DNA from: Tessaracoccus sp.
Lineage (GTDB): Bacteria > Actinomycetota > Actinomycetes > Propionibacteriales > Propionibacteriaceae
NCBI RefSeq assembly: GCF_016714275.1
Contig: NZ_JADJNP010000001.1
Span: 1,775,589-1,839,588, forward strand
Direction: 5' to 3'
DNA: 64,000 nt
The stretch's first letter is position 1. Each line of letters begins with the position of its first letter. The notes under the pieces are model-generated. The model was not told where the DNA came from and ran no database searches. It worked only from the letters and a program-made list of their open reading frames with translations. This document shows positions 8,655 to 17,505 of the stretch, piece by piece. The position numbers and the translations under genes are program-made.

Positions 8655-8703
8655 GCCCTCAGCCTAGTGCCGCGTGTCGCACCACTGGGGTCGTCCTCTT
8701 CCC

Positions 8704-8733
8704 TTGACTCCTGGCCCGTTCCGCGACTAACGT
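8704..8733 (+). promoter_or_regulatory. Sigma-70-like promoter for the GNAT leader transcript
   Basis: TTGACT (8704-8709) and TAACGT (8728-8733) are separated by 18 bases. Transcription would begin near 8740, giving a leader of about 250 bases before the next plus-strand gene. Confidence 0.55.
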
Positions 8734-8770
8734 CGCCCCTGGAACTCGAAGTCGAGAAAGGAGGCCCGCA

Positions 8771-8866
8771 ATGATGATGACCATTTTGGTTCGCACAGAC
8801 GCGATTGTCGTGCGTCGCGGGTTCGTCTCCTTCGGTGCGTTCCCTGTCCTGACACCGGTCAGCTGA
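8771..8866 (+). CDS. 31-residue leader ORF upstream of the acetyltransferase genes
   Basis: ATG-ATG-ATG opens a 31-codon ORF (MMMTILVRTDAIVVRRG, then a hydrophobic proline-ending tail). AAAGGAGG, one of the best ribosome-binding sites in the window, lies seven bases upstream. The stop is followed at once by two small hairpins (CCCG-ATAA-CGGG, and TGCCC with GGGCA at 8886-8902). Promoter, short translated ORF and hairpins in front of a structural gene is the layout of ribosome-mediated attenuation. I do not recognise the peptide. Confidence 0.45.
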   Translation: MMMTILVRTDAIVVRRGFVSFGAFPVLTPVS

Positions 8867-8988
8867 CCCGATAACGGGATAACTCTGCCCTTTTCCAGGG
8901 CACAACTGTGACCTCTTCACGAGTCGCTCGACTCTTCCGCCGGCCCACCGTCGGCATATGACACCTCATCTTCAGCGAAAGCCACATC

Positions 8989-9237
8989 ATGCCTGCCATC
9001 ACCGTGCAGCTGGATCCGGTCATCACCGACGCCCCGCTGCCGCCCTTGTCCGATCGCGTTCCGCGTACGTCGCTCTTCACCCGAGTCGCGATGCACGTCG
9101 CGCTGCGCGTGCTCATCTGGAGCACTCGCCCAGCCTCGACATACGGCGAGGACGCCCACAACATCCACAACGACAACGAACGCGCACAGCGGGAGCTCTC
9201 CTGGGAGCTCCGCCACCTGCGCCTTCCCCTGAACTAA
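8989..9237 (+). CDS. Small hypothetical protein before the GNAT gene
   Basis: An 82-residue protein: a proline-rich N-terminus, one moderately hydrophobic helix (about 28-46, TSLFTRVAMHVALRVLIW), then a charged tail rich in Asn, Arg and Glu. The ATG has only a weak ribosome-binding sequence. It ends 16 bases before the acetyltransferase start and shares its leader. It could be a membrane-associated partner or simply co-transcribed; no family recognised. Confidence 0.6.
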   Translation: MPAITVQLDPVITDAPLPPLSDRVPRTSLFTRVAMHVALRVLIWSTRPASTYGEDAHNIHNDNERAQRELSWELRHLRLPLN

Positions 9238-9253
9238 AAGAGAGAAGAAAGAT

Positions 9254-10330
9254 ATGAACGACATCGAGTTCCGTACCCTCGTCGTACCGACGAACCTCGA
9301 CGGCGCGGATGCCGCCGATTTCGTCGCGATGGCTGACATCCGCAACGTCATCTACCGCGAGATCAACGGCAACGGCGACGAGGACATGACCGCGGCTGAG
9401 CTGCTTCCGTACTGGCAGCCGAGCCCGGACGAGATCCACCACGGCTGGCTGGTCCTCGCCGACGGCGAGGTCATCGGACGCGTCGGCGTGGACATCCCGC
9501 TCGAGGAGGGCTCTCGCTCTGCCTATTGGCAGGTCGAACTGCTGCGCGCCTACTGGGGTCGTGGCATCGGCACGTCGGCCCTTCCGCTGGTCGAGCAGAC
9601 GGCGCGGGGTCACGGCCGCACGCTCCTTCAGTCGTGGGCCCAGCACGCCGAGTCAGACGACCAGGACCAGGACCGCGTCGCCGCCCCTACGGGCTTCGGC
9701 ACGGTGCCCATGGACCACGTGGCGCGCTTCTATGTCCGGCACGGCTACGAACTGGGGCAGATCGAGCGCAAGAGCGGCCTCGAGTTGAACGGATCGCTCG
9801 CGCTCGTCGAGCAGTTGCTCGACGAGGCACGGCCCGACGGCTATTCGCTGGTCCGCTGGATGCTGCCCACGCCGCACGAGTACGTCGACGACTACGCCCG
9901 GATGAAGAGCCGGATGTCGACCGACGCCCCCTCCGGCGAGATGGAGTACGACGCGGAGGCGTGGGACGCCGCGCGCGTCGAACGCCACGATCAGAGGATG
10001 CTCGACGGCGGCCAGACGGTGCTCGTCACCGCGGCCCGGCACGACGCCACCGGCCAGTTGGCCGGGTTCACCGAGCTGGCCATCGGCGAGGACAAGACCC
10101 TGGTCACGAGCCAGGTCGACACTCTCGTGCTGAGCGAGCACCGCGGCAACCGCCTCGGCCAGTGGCTGAAGTGCGCCAACCTGCTCGCGTGGCGGGAGAT
10201 CGCGCCCGACTCCGGCAAGGTGATCACCTACAACGCGGAGGAGAACCGGTACATGCTGGACGTCAACGAGGCCATGGGGTTTGCGCCGCTGGCCTACATC
10301 GGCGCCTGGAAGAAGACCATCACCCTCTGA
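9254..10330 (+). CDS. Tandem GNAT-family N-acetyltransferase
   Basis: A 358-residue protein with two GNAT folds. The first (about 10-170) carries the acetyl-CoA pyrophosphate-loop sequence YWGRGIGTSAL. The second (about 190-355) carries EHRGNRLGQWLK. This matches two-domain acetyltransferases related to mycothiol synthase and to antibiotic- or peptide-modifying GNATs, but the acceptor cannot be inferred. A GAGAAGAAAG site precedes the ATG. A perfect-stem terminator follows the stop. The unusual leader suggests the gene is induced by a translational stress signal. Confidence 0.85.
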   Translation: MNDIEFRTLVVPTNLDGADAADFVAMADIRNVIYREINGNGDEDMTAAELLPYWQPSPDEIHHGWLVLADGEVIGRVGVDIPLEEGSRSAYWQVELLRAYWGRGIGTSALPLVEQTARGHGRTLLQSWAQHAESDDQDQDRVAAPTGFGTVPMDHVARFYVRHGYELGQIERKSGLELNGSLALVEQLLDEARPDGYSLVRWMLPTPHEYVDDYARMKSRMSTDAPSGEMEYDAEAWDAARVERHDQRMLDGGQTVLVTAARHDATGQLAGFTELAIGEDKTLVTSQVDTLVLSEHRGNRLGQWLKCANLLAWREIAPDSGKVITYNAEENRYMLDVNEAMGFAPLAYIGAWKKTITL

Positions 10331-10346
10331 CCGATCACACGCGAAA

Positions 10347-10374
10347 CGCCCGCCCCGCGACTGCGGGGCGGGCG
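10347..10374. terminator. Bidirectional terminator between GNAT and PTS genes
   Basis: CGCCCGCCCCGC and GCGGGGCGGGCG form a perfect 12-bp stem with a GACT loop. It sits between two convergent genes and would serve both. Confidence 0.8.
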
Positions 10375-10387
10375 TATTGCGTGGGCG

Positions 10388-12178
10388 TCAGACCGCCGTG
10401 GCGACGGAGGCGAGCCTTCGGCGCATGCCCTCGGCGTACTGCTCCGCCTCAAGGCCGGCAACCAGGTGCCACACCCCTGGCGACACCTCGACGGCACCCG
10501 CCAACCCTGCGCGGCGCAGGGCTTCGGCGTCGACCGCGGAGGAGTTCTTGACCTCCACCCGGACGCGGGTCTCGGCGATCGGCGCGACCGAGACGATGTT
10601 CGCCTCGCCGCCGAGCGCAGCCACCCACTGCTTCGCCTGGTTGGTCTCGATGTCGCCGACGACGATGACCTTGGTCTCGACGACGGGCGCGTCCTCAAGA
10701 CCGGCGCCCGCGCGACGCGCGGCGGCCTTCTGCTCCGGCGTGCGGTAGTCGAAGATGACGACCATCGCCATGGCGCTGAAGAACGCCGCCGCCACCGTGA
10801 TGGCGTACAGCGGGATGTTCGAGAACGCCGGAATGGTCAGCAGCGAGGTGAACACGAACGCGTTCGTGGTGACGCCGCCGCCGGCCAGCATGCCGCCGAT
10901 GCCGATCGTCAGGCCGCCGACGACACAGCCCACCAGCATGCGCGGGTAGATCTTCTTGTACCGCAGATGGATGCCATAGAGCGACGGCTCGGAGATGCCG
11001 CCCAGCAGGCCGGCGGCCAGCGCGCCCGTCGCTGTCTGCCGCATCTGGACCTCCTTGTCGCGCATGGCGAGCACCAGCACACCGGCGGTGGCGCCGAAGC
11101 AGGCGAAGTTCCACGCACCCATCGGGCCCTGGATGAAGTCGTAGCCCAGGGTGGAGATGTTGGCCAGCATGACGGCGTTCAGCGGCCAGTGCAGGCCGAG
11201 CGGCACCATGAACGGGTAGATCATCGGGATGATGAGCGCGAAGATCAGCGGGCTGAAGCCGTTGATCGCGCCGAGCACGCCGCCCAGCCACGCGCCCACG
11301 TACACGCCGATGGGGCCGATCAGGAAGGCGGTCAGCGGCAGCATGATCAGCATCGCGAGGAAGGGCACGAAGATCAGCTGCAGGTTCTCGGGGATGATCT
11401 TCTTCAGCAGCTTGTACAGCGGGCCGAGCACGCCCGCCATCAAGAGCGGCGGGAACACCTGCGAGTTGTAGGTGAACAACGTGAGCGGGACCCCGAAGAT
11501 GTCGAGCATGTTCATCTCGCTGCCGGCGACGATGCGCACGTAGACGTCTGGGTGGCTGTGCAGCGCGGTATAGCCGGGCAGCATCACCAACGCCATGATG
11601 GCGAAGCCCACCCAGGGGTCGGCCCCCACCTTCTTGGCCGCGTTGTAGGCCACCATCAGCGGCAGGAACACGAACACCGACTGCCACATCAGGTTGACGA
11701 ACTGCCAGCCGGGAGCCAGCTCGGTTCGCGGGTCCGCCCAGTTGCCGATGATACCGAGCGACGACATCAGCGCCATGAACGTGATGAACAGCGACGCGCC
11801 CAGCAGCGCGCCGAGGATAGGGCGGAACGAGTCGGAGAGGAACTCGAAGAACGAGTCCACCCAGGCGAACTTGCCGCGCACACCGCCCGCGCGGGCGGCG
11901 GCCTTGATCTCCTCGTCCGTGGGCTGGCGCTTACCCTGCATCACGGGCAGGGCGTTGATCTGCTCGTAGTAGGTCTGGACGGCGCCGCCCATGATGATCT
12001 GGAACCGCTCCCCCGCCTGGGGGACGGCGCCCATGACGCCCTTGATGGACTCCACCTGCGCGACGTCGATGTTCGACGCGTCTACCAGCTGGAAGCGCAG
12101 GCGCGTGGCGCAGTGGGTCAGGCTGACGATGTTGTCGGCGCCGCCGACGACGTCGACGATCTCTTCTGCTGCACTCAT
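10388..12178 (-). CDS. PTS EIIBC permease of the glucose/beta-glucoside superfamily, with a second degenerate EIIB domain
   Basis: A 596-residue sugar permease. EIIB occupies residues 1-85 with the phosphorylated cysteine in SLTHCATRLRF. EIIC spans about 105-480, with the GISEPSLYGIHLRYKK signature typical of Bgl-type permeases. After a linker, residues 510-590 again resemble EIIB (ALGGEANIVSVAPIAETRVRV), but the cysteine position is occupied by alanine or isoleucine, so this copy cannot carry phosphate. No EIIA is attached; it is supplied by the fused phosphotransferase encoded four bases upstream. Beta-glucoside, sucrose or trehalose are the likeliest sugars; the sequence does not decide. 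Confidence 0.9.
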   Translation of the reverse strand: MSAAEEIVDVVGGADNIVSLTHCATRLRFQLVDASNIDVAQVESIKGVMGAVPQAGERFQIIMGGAVQTYYEQINALPVMQGKRQPTDEEIKAAARAGGVRGKFAWVDSFFEFLSDSFRPILGALLGASLFITFMALMSSLGIIGNWADPRTELAPGWQFVNLMWQSVFVFLPLMVAYNAAKKVGADPWVGFAIMALVMLPGYTALHSHPDVYVRIVAGSEMNMLDIFGVPLTLFTYNSQVFPPLLMAGVLGPLYKLLKKIIPENLQLIFVPFLAMLIMLPLTAFLIGPIGVYVGAWLGGVLGAINGFSPLIFALIIPMIYPFMVPLGLHWPLNAVMLANISTLGYDFIQGPMGAWNFACFGATAGVLVLAMRDKEVQMRQTATGALAAGLLGGISEPSLYGIHLRYKKIYPRMLVGCVVGGLTIGIGGMLAGGGVTTNAFVFTSLLTIPAFSNIPLYAITVAAAFFSAMAMVVIFDYRTPEQKAAARRAGAGLEDAPVVETKVIVVGDIETNQAKQWVAALGGEANIVSVAPIAETRVRVEVKNSSAVDAEALRRAGLAGAVEVSPGVWHLVAGLEAEQYAEGMRRRLASVATAV

Positions 12179-12181
12179 GAC

Positions 12182-14764
12182 TCAGACCTCTTCCACCGGG
12201 ACGAGCGAACGGACTTCTTCGGGCGTCGAGCAGAGGACGGCTTTGGCTGCCATCTCCTTGCACTGCTCGAGGGAGTAGGACCGCACGGCGGCCTTGACGG
12301 CGGGGATCGCCGGGATCGAGCAGCTGAGCTCGTCGACGCCGAGGCCGACGAGGATCGGTACCGCCTGTGGATCGGACGCGACGCCGCCGCAGATGCCCAG
12401 CCACTTGCCACGCTCGTGCAGCGCCTCGCAAGCGTTGCCGATCAGCGTCAGGATGGCCGGGTTGCACGGGTCGACCTGCGCGGCCAGCTTCGGGTGGCCC
12501 CGGTCCATCGCCAGCGTGTAGCTGGTGAGGTCGTTGGTGCCGACGGAGAAGAAGTCGCAGCCTTCCTCGGCGGCGAACTGCTTGGCCATCACCGCGACTG
12601 AGGGAACCTCCATCATGATGCCGACGCTCACCTTGGCGGTTACGCCGCTCTTTGCCCTCTCGTCGTCCCAGATCGCCTTGGCCTGGCGCCAGTCGTCGAT
12701 CGTGGCGATCATCGGGAACATCACGTACAGCTCCGCACCGGCGTCGGCCGCCGCGAGGATGGCGCGCAGCTGCGTGCGCAGCACTTCCGGCTTCTCCAGC
12801 CCGACACGCACGCCGCGGACGCCCAGGAACGGGTTCTCCTCTGCCGGGATCGGCAGGTAGTCGAGAGGCTTGTCGCCGCCGACGTCAAGCGTGCGGATGA
12901 CCAGCGGCTGCCCGGGTTTGAGGGCGCGGGAGCAGTCGGCGTAGACCTCGGCCTGCTCGGCCTCCGTCGGCGCCGTCGAGCGGCCCATGAACACGAACTC
13001 GGAGCGCAGCAGGCCGACGCCCTCGGCGCCCTTCGTCATCGCCTTCTGGGCGTCCTCGACGCCGCCGATGTTGGCGACGACGTGAACCCGGTGCCCGTCG
13101 GTGGTGGTGGCGGGCTCATCCTTGTGCGAGTCCTCCTCCGCCTTGCGCTCGGCGAGGCGCTTCTGGCGGTCGAAGATGCCGTCGATCTCCTCGTCGGAGA
13201 GGTTCAGCTGCAGGGTGCCCTTCGAGCCGTCGAGGACGACACGGGTGCCGTCGGCGATGTCCAGCGCGCGCGACTCGATGCCCGCGACGGCGGGGATGTC
13301 GAGCGAGCGGGCGATGATCGCGACGTGCGACGATGCGCCGCCGCCGGTGGTGGCGAAGCCGACGACCTTGCTGCGGTCGAGCTGCGCGGTGTCAGAAGGG
13401 GTGAGGTCCTCGGCGATCAGGATGGTGCCCTCGGCGAGTTCCGGCTTCTCGCTGCGCTGCCCGGTCAGCTCCTCAAGCACGCGCTGGCCGACGTCACGGA
13501 CGTCGTTGGCGCGGCCGGCGAGCACCTCGTCGGCGAGACCTGCGAGCTGATCGGCGAAGGTGAGGTAGGCGGCGCGCCAGGCGAACGGGGCGGACTTGCC
13601 CTTGTCGATGGCGCTGGCCGCGATGTCGAGGAGCTCAGGATCGCCCAGGATCTCCTGGTGTGCGGCGAAGATCGCGGCCTTGTCCGGAGACGCGTCTTGC
13701 TCCAGCTTGCGCTCGAGCGCGGACAGGTCGAGGAGGGCGCGATCGATAGCGGAGTTCAGCTTGCGGCGCTCGAGGTGGTGGTCGCTCGCGTTCTCCGTGA
13801 CGACGATGTCCTCGCGCCGCAGCTGGAAAACGGTGCCGACGCCCAAGCCGGGCGAGGCGGAAACGCCGAGCAGGAGGTTCCAGTCGCCGGAGCGCGGGCC
13901 CGTCGGCTCCGGCTCGGGCTCGGGTTCCACCTCGATGGCCCGCATGGGTGCGGTGTCCTCGGTCCCCGACGGGGGCGGGCAGTCCTCGCCGAGGCCGTCC
14001 CTGACAGCCTGGGCGATTGCCTCGACGGCCTCGGCGGCGTCGGCGCCGTGCGCGGTGATGACGATCTTCTGGGCGTAGCCGACGGCCATGCCCATGATCG
14101 AGACGATCGACTTGGCGTTGGCTGTGTCGTCGCCGCGGCGGAGCCGGATGTCAGAGGAGTACTGCTTGGCGAGGTTCACCAGCGTCGCGGACGGGCGGGC
14201 GTGCAGACCTGTCGGGTTCGGCACGATGAGCGCCTCGGAGGTGACCGTCACGTCACCGCCGGCCGCACGGTCGGCCGTTTCCTCGACGTCGGCGAGCTCT
14301 ACGGTGGCCGCGACATCGCCCGTGTTGACCAGGCCCGTCGCCGGCACGATGCTCGCGACCCGTTCGGTGTTGGTGATGACGACCTGGGTGAGGAGGCTCT
14401 TGGCCTCCCGCGCCACGATGTCGAGATCGAACTCGATGAGGGGATCACCGACCGCGACGGTGGCGCCCTCCTTCACCTTGGGGGTGAAGCCCTTGCCCAG
14501 CAGCGAGACGGTGTCGAGCCCGATGTGCATCAGGATCTCAAGCCCGTCGGCCGTGCGGAGGGTCACCGCGTGGTGCGACGGCTGGAGGTCGACGACCTCA
14601 CCCGCGACCGGCGCGACCAGGAGATTACTCAGGGGATCGATGGAGAACCCGTCTCCCACCATCTTTCTGGCAAACACCGGATCCGGCACCTGCTCGATCG
14701 GCACCATGATGCCGGTCAGCGGGGCAGAGATCTCGGTGCGGGTGACAGTCGATTGCTCGCTCAT
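12182..14764 (-). CDS. Multiphosphoryl transfer protein EIIA(Glc-type)-HPr-Enzyme I
   Basis: An 860-residue fusion of three PTS phosphocarriers. EIIA (about 1-150) has its active histidine in LEILMHIGLDTVSLLGKGF. HPr (about 180-260) has the phosphorylated histidine in PTGLHARPSA. Enzyme I (about 300-855) has the active histidine in GGASSHVAIIARSLDIPAVA and the PEP-binding barrel with SVGTNDLTSYTLAMDRGH. It passes phosphate from PEP to the EIIBC encoded just downstream, making a self-contained sugar PTS. The ATG at 14764 follows GGAAGTGAG and is preferred to the GTG six bases upstream. A Pro/Glu-rich linker separates HPr from Enzyme I. Confidence 0.93.
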   Translation of the reverse strand: MSEQSTVTRTEISAPLTGIMVPIEQVPDPVFARKMVGDGFSIDPLSNLLVAPVAGEVVDLQPSHHAVTLRTADGLEILMHIGLDTVSLLGKGFTPKVKEGATVAVGDPLIEFDLDIVAREAKSLLTQVVITNTERVASIVPATGLVNTGDVAATVELADVEETADRAAGGDVTVTSEALIVPNPTGLHARPSATLVNLAKQYSSDIRLRRGDDTANAKSIVSIMGMAVGYAQKIVITAHGADAAEAVEAIAQAVRDGLGEDCPPPSGTEDTAPMRAIEVEPEPEPEPTGPRSGDWNLLLGVSASPGLGVGTVFQLRREDIVVTENASDHHLERRKLNSAIDRALLDLSALERKLEQDASPDKAAIFAAHQEILGDPELLDIAASAIDKGKSAPFAWRAAYLTFADQLAGLADEVLAGRANDVRDVGQRVLEELTGQRSEKPELAEGTILIAEDLTPSDTAQLDRSKVVGFATTGGGASSHVAIIARSLDIPAVAGIESRALDIADGTRVVLDGSKGTLQLNLSDEEIDGIFDRQKRLAERKAEEDSHKDEPATTTDGHRVHVVANIGGVEDAQKAMTKGAEGVGLLRSEFVFMGRSTAPTEAEQAEVYADCSRALKPGQPLVIRTLDVGGDKPLDYLPIPAEENPFLGVRGVRVGLEKPEVLRTQLRAILAAADAGAELYVMFPMIATIDDWRQAKAIWDDERAKSGVTAKVSVGIMMEVPSVAVMAKQFAAEEGCDFFSVGTNDLTSYTLAMDRGHPKLAAQVDPCNPAILTLIGNACEALHERGKWLGICGGVASDPQAVPILVGLGVDELSCSIPAIPAVKAAVRSYSLEQCKEMAAKAVLCSTPEEVRSLVPVEEV

Positions 14765-14944
14765 CGGCACTCACTTCCACTCGTGTGGCGCGCTGCATCA
14801 GCGCAACGCTCAAGCCGGAGCCTATCGGAGGTGCCACGGGACCTGGCAAGGGACACACAACTCGCGGCAGCCACTTTGTGCCCAATCGGCCGCGAGGGGA
14901 ATAGAGTTCGACGCAAGAGTCGCCCTTCCCCTTTGGAGGCCCAC

Positions 14945-15493
14945 ATGTCCACCACCACTGCCTCTCCCGCGAGGATCAGCCGCACCATCCTGCTGGCTGC
15001 CGGACTCGCGGCCATCGCCTTCGGCGTTGTCATCCTCTTCTGGCCCGCCAAGACGGCCATCGCGCTTACCGGCGTCATCGCCTTCCAGGCCATCGTCGGC
15101 GGGATCATCTACCTCGCCCGCGGCATCACCGCGAAGGAGCTCGGCGTCGGCGGCCGTGTCGGAAACGTCCTGCTCGGCCTTCTGTACGCGGGCGCCGGCA
15201 TCATCGCCTTCACCCAGCTGCAGCAGTCCGCGGCCTTCCTCGCCATCTTCCTGGTCATCATGATGGGCGCCCTGTGGGTCGTCGAGGGATTCGTGGCGCT
15301 CTTCTCCCTCGGCCAGTCCGAGTCCAAGGGCCTCACCATCTTGTTCGCGCTGATCTCGATCATCGCCGGCTTCACGCTGATCAGCAGCCCGCTGATGGGC
15401 GCGGTGTTCCTGTGGTGGTTCCTGGCCGTCGGCATGATCGCGATGGGCGCGTTGAACGTCGGCCGCGCGATCTTCGGGCGAAACAAGGACTGA
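14945..15493 (+). CDS. HdeD-family membrane protein (DUF308)
   Basis: A 182-residue protein of six hydrophobic spans in three pairs, as in HdeD, which is linked to acid resistance in enterobacteria. Repeated DUF308-like elements are seen (AIVGGIIYLARGI, ALWVVEGFVALFS, AVGMIAMGALNVGRAIF). The ATG follows TTTGGAGG by seven bases. It is followed 19 bases later by the SulP transporter on the same strand, so the pair may be co-transcribed. Physiological role in this organism unknown. Confidence 0.85.
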   Translation: MSTTTASPARISRTILLAAGLAAIAFGVVILFWPAKTAIALTGVIAFQAIVGGIIYLARGITAKELGVGGRVGNVLLGLLYAGAGIIAFTQLQQSAAFLAIFLVIMMGALWVVEGFVALFSLGQSESKGLTILFALISIIAGFTLISSPLMGAVFLWWFLAVGMIAMGALNVGRAIFGRNKD

Positions 15494-15512
15494 CGCACCG
15501 GCTGGCGTCGGT

Positions 15513-17237
15513 ATGGAACGACCCTCCTGGGAGCGTCTGTTCCCAGGAGCCGCCGCCCTCCGGTCGTATGACCGCGCCTGGCTGCCCGGCGACGCCGTCG
15601 CCGGCCTGACCGTCGCGGCCTACCTGGTTCCGCAGGTGATGGCCTATGCGGCCATCGCGGGGCTTGCGCCCGTCGTCGGGCTGTGGGCGGCTTTGCCCGC
15701 GCTCCTCGTCTACGCCGTCCTCGGCTCGTCGCGTCAGCTATCCGTCGGCCCGGAGTCGACGACGGCCCTGATGACCGCCGCGGGCGTCGGCGCATTGGTC
15801 GCGGCCGCGGGCGGAGGCGAGCGCTACGCGGAGGTCGCGGCGCTGTTGGCGATCGCCGTCGGAGTTGTGTCCTTGGCTGCCTGGCTCGGCCGGCTCGGGT
15901 TCCTCTCCCGGTTGCTGTCGCGACCAGTGCTCGTCGGGTACATGGTCGGCGTCGCCGTGTTGATGATCGTCAGCCAGCTGGGAACCGTCACGAAGCTCAC
16001 GGTGGCGAGCGGCAACGTCCTCCAGAAGACCTGGTCCGTGCTGGGCCTGCTTCCACAGGCTCATCTTCCGACCGTGGTCCTGGCTGCGACGACGCTGCTG
16101 CTCCTGCTCGTCGGACGGCGCCTCGCGCCCAGGGCGCCCGGCCCTCTGATCGTGCTGCTGGCCGCCGCGGCGGCGGTCAGCTGGTTCGGCCTCGACGGCC
16201 TCGGGATCGACGTCATCGGGCACGTCCCGCTCGGCCTTCCCGCCTTTCATGTGCCAGCCCTGGGCGACCTCTCCGTCTGGGCACTCCTGCCGCTGGCCGC
16301 CGGCATCGCCGTCGTCGGGTACTCGGACAACGTGCTCACCGGCCGGGCCTTCGCCGCCCGCCGCGAGGAGGAGATCGACGCGGGTCAGGAGCTTCTCGCG
16401 CTCGGTGTCGCCAACGTCGCGACGGGGCTCTTCCAGGGCTTCCTCGTATCGTCCAGCGGGTCCCGCACCGTGATCGGTGACACCGTCGGTTCCCGCACGC
16501 AGCTCCACTCGCTGTTGGCGATGGCGTGCGTCGTCGTAACGCTGCTTTTCGCGGGCCCCGTGTTGCAGTCGTTCCCGACCGCCGCCCTCGGCGCCTTGGT
16601 GATCTACGCGGCGACCCGGCTGATCGACATCGCGGAGCTGCGACGCATCGGGCGCTTCCGGCACAGCGAACTGGTGTTGGCCCTGTCGACGGCGGCCGCA
16701 GTCATTCTCTTCGATGTACTCGTCGGCGTGGGAATCGCCGTCGCGTTGTCGCTGCTCGACCTCATCCGCCGCATCTCGCACCCCCACGACGGCGTGCTCG
16801 GCCACGTCCCCGGCGTGCCCGGAATGCATGACATCGACGACTACCCCACCGCCACCCAGGTGCCTGGCCTCGTCGTCTATCGCTACGACTCCCCGTTGTT
16901 CTTCGCGAACGCCGACGACTTCCTCTCCCGCGCGAAGGCGGCCGTGACCGACGCCGAGCAGCCGGTGCACTGGTTCCTGTTGAACACCGAGGCGAACGTG
17001 GAAATCGACCTGACGGCCATCGACATGCTCGACCAACTCCGCGTGTGGCTGCACGAGCGCGGCGTTCGGTTCGCCCTCGCCCGAGTCAAGCAGGACCTCC
17101 GCGACCAGCTCGACGCGGCGGGTTTCCTCGGCCGCCTCGGCCCCGACCGCCTGTACGCCACACTCCCCACCGCCGTCGACGCCTACGAGCGCTGGCTTGC
17201 CGCCGCCCGATTGGACAGCCCCACCGACGAGGTCTAG
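15513..17237 (+). CDS. SulP-family inorganic anion transporter with STAS domain
   Basis: A 574-residue SLC26/SulP transporter. The N-terminal SulP signature (DAVAGLTVAAYLVPQVMAYA, about 30-50) is followed by 11-12 hydrophobic spans to about residue 430, then a cytoplasmic STAS domain (about 450-560) with the nucleotide-binding-like loop FLLNTEANVEIDLTAIDML. Family members carry sulfate, bicarbonate or dicarboxylates; no neighbouring sulfate-assimilation or carbonic-anhydrase gene helps to choose. It ends 16 bases before tRNA-Lys. Confidence 0.9.
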   Translation: MERPSWERLFPGAAALRSYDRAWLPGDAVAGLTVAAYLVPQVMAYAAIAGLAPVVGLWAALPALLVYAVLGSSRQLSVGPESTTALMTAAGVGALVAAAGGGERYAEVAALLAIAVGVVSLAAWLGRLGFLSRLLSRPVLVGYMVGVAVLMIVSQLGTVTKLTVASGNVLQKTWSVLGLLPQAHLPTVVLAATTLLLLLVGRRLAPRAPGPLIVLLAAAAAVSWFGLDGLGIDVIGHVPLGLPAFHVPALGDLSVWALLPLAAGIAVVGYSDNVLTGRAFAARREEEIDAGQELLALGVANVATGLFQGFLVSSSGSRTVIGDTVGSRTQLHSLLAMACVVVTLLFAGPVLQSFPTAALGALVIYAATRLIDIAELRRIGRFRHSELVLALSTAAAVILFDVLVGVGIAVALSLLDLIRRISHPHDGVLGHVPGVPGMHDIDDYPTATQVPGLVVYRYDSPLFFANADDFLSRAKAAVTDAEQPVHWFLLNTEANVEIDLTAIDMLDQLRVWLHERGVRFALARVKQDLRDQLDAAGFLGRLGPDRLYATLPTAVDAYERWLAAARLDSPTDEV

Positions 17238-17253
17238 AGTTACTTCTCGCCGC

Positions 17254-17329
<76 letters not shown>

Positions 17330-17336
17330 GACAAAT

Positions 17337-17363
17337 GCCCCGGTCGACGACCGGGGCGTTTTT
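17337..17363 (+). terminator. Rho-independent terminator after tRNA-Lys
   Basis: GCCCCGGTC and GACCGGGGC form a 9-bp stem with a three-base loop, followed by GTTTTT. Confidence 0.9.
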
Positions 17364-17379
17364 GCTCTCCTCGATGAGT

Positions 17380-17504
17380 GCGGCTGCGTCCGTCGAGCCC
17401 GAGGCCGATTGACAGGTAACGCGGCTGCTTCTGTCGCTATGCCGACGCGCGCACCGCAGTAACCCATTCCGAGACGACGGACCGACGGAAGCAGCCGCAG
17501 TACC
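17380..17504. repeat. Cluster of three 15-bp half-sites, GCGGCTGCTTCYGTC family
   Basis: Near-identical 15-mers lie at 17380-17394 and 17421-17435 in direct orientation and at 17484-17498 inverted. The middle unit is part of a longer element (17417-17463, TAAC...AGTAAC) that aligns over about 47 bases with one copy at 27677-27724. The inverted unit ends two bases before the hxlB stop. Both locations are just downstream of a tRNA gene. Confidence 0.7.
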
Positions 17505-17505
17505 G

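Noticed and set aside
13082..14944. Long plus-strand frame extending the HdeD-like gene backwards
   Set aside because: It is antisense to the EIIA-HPr-EI gene; the HdeD domain starts at the ATG at 14945 with a good ribosome-binding site.
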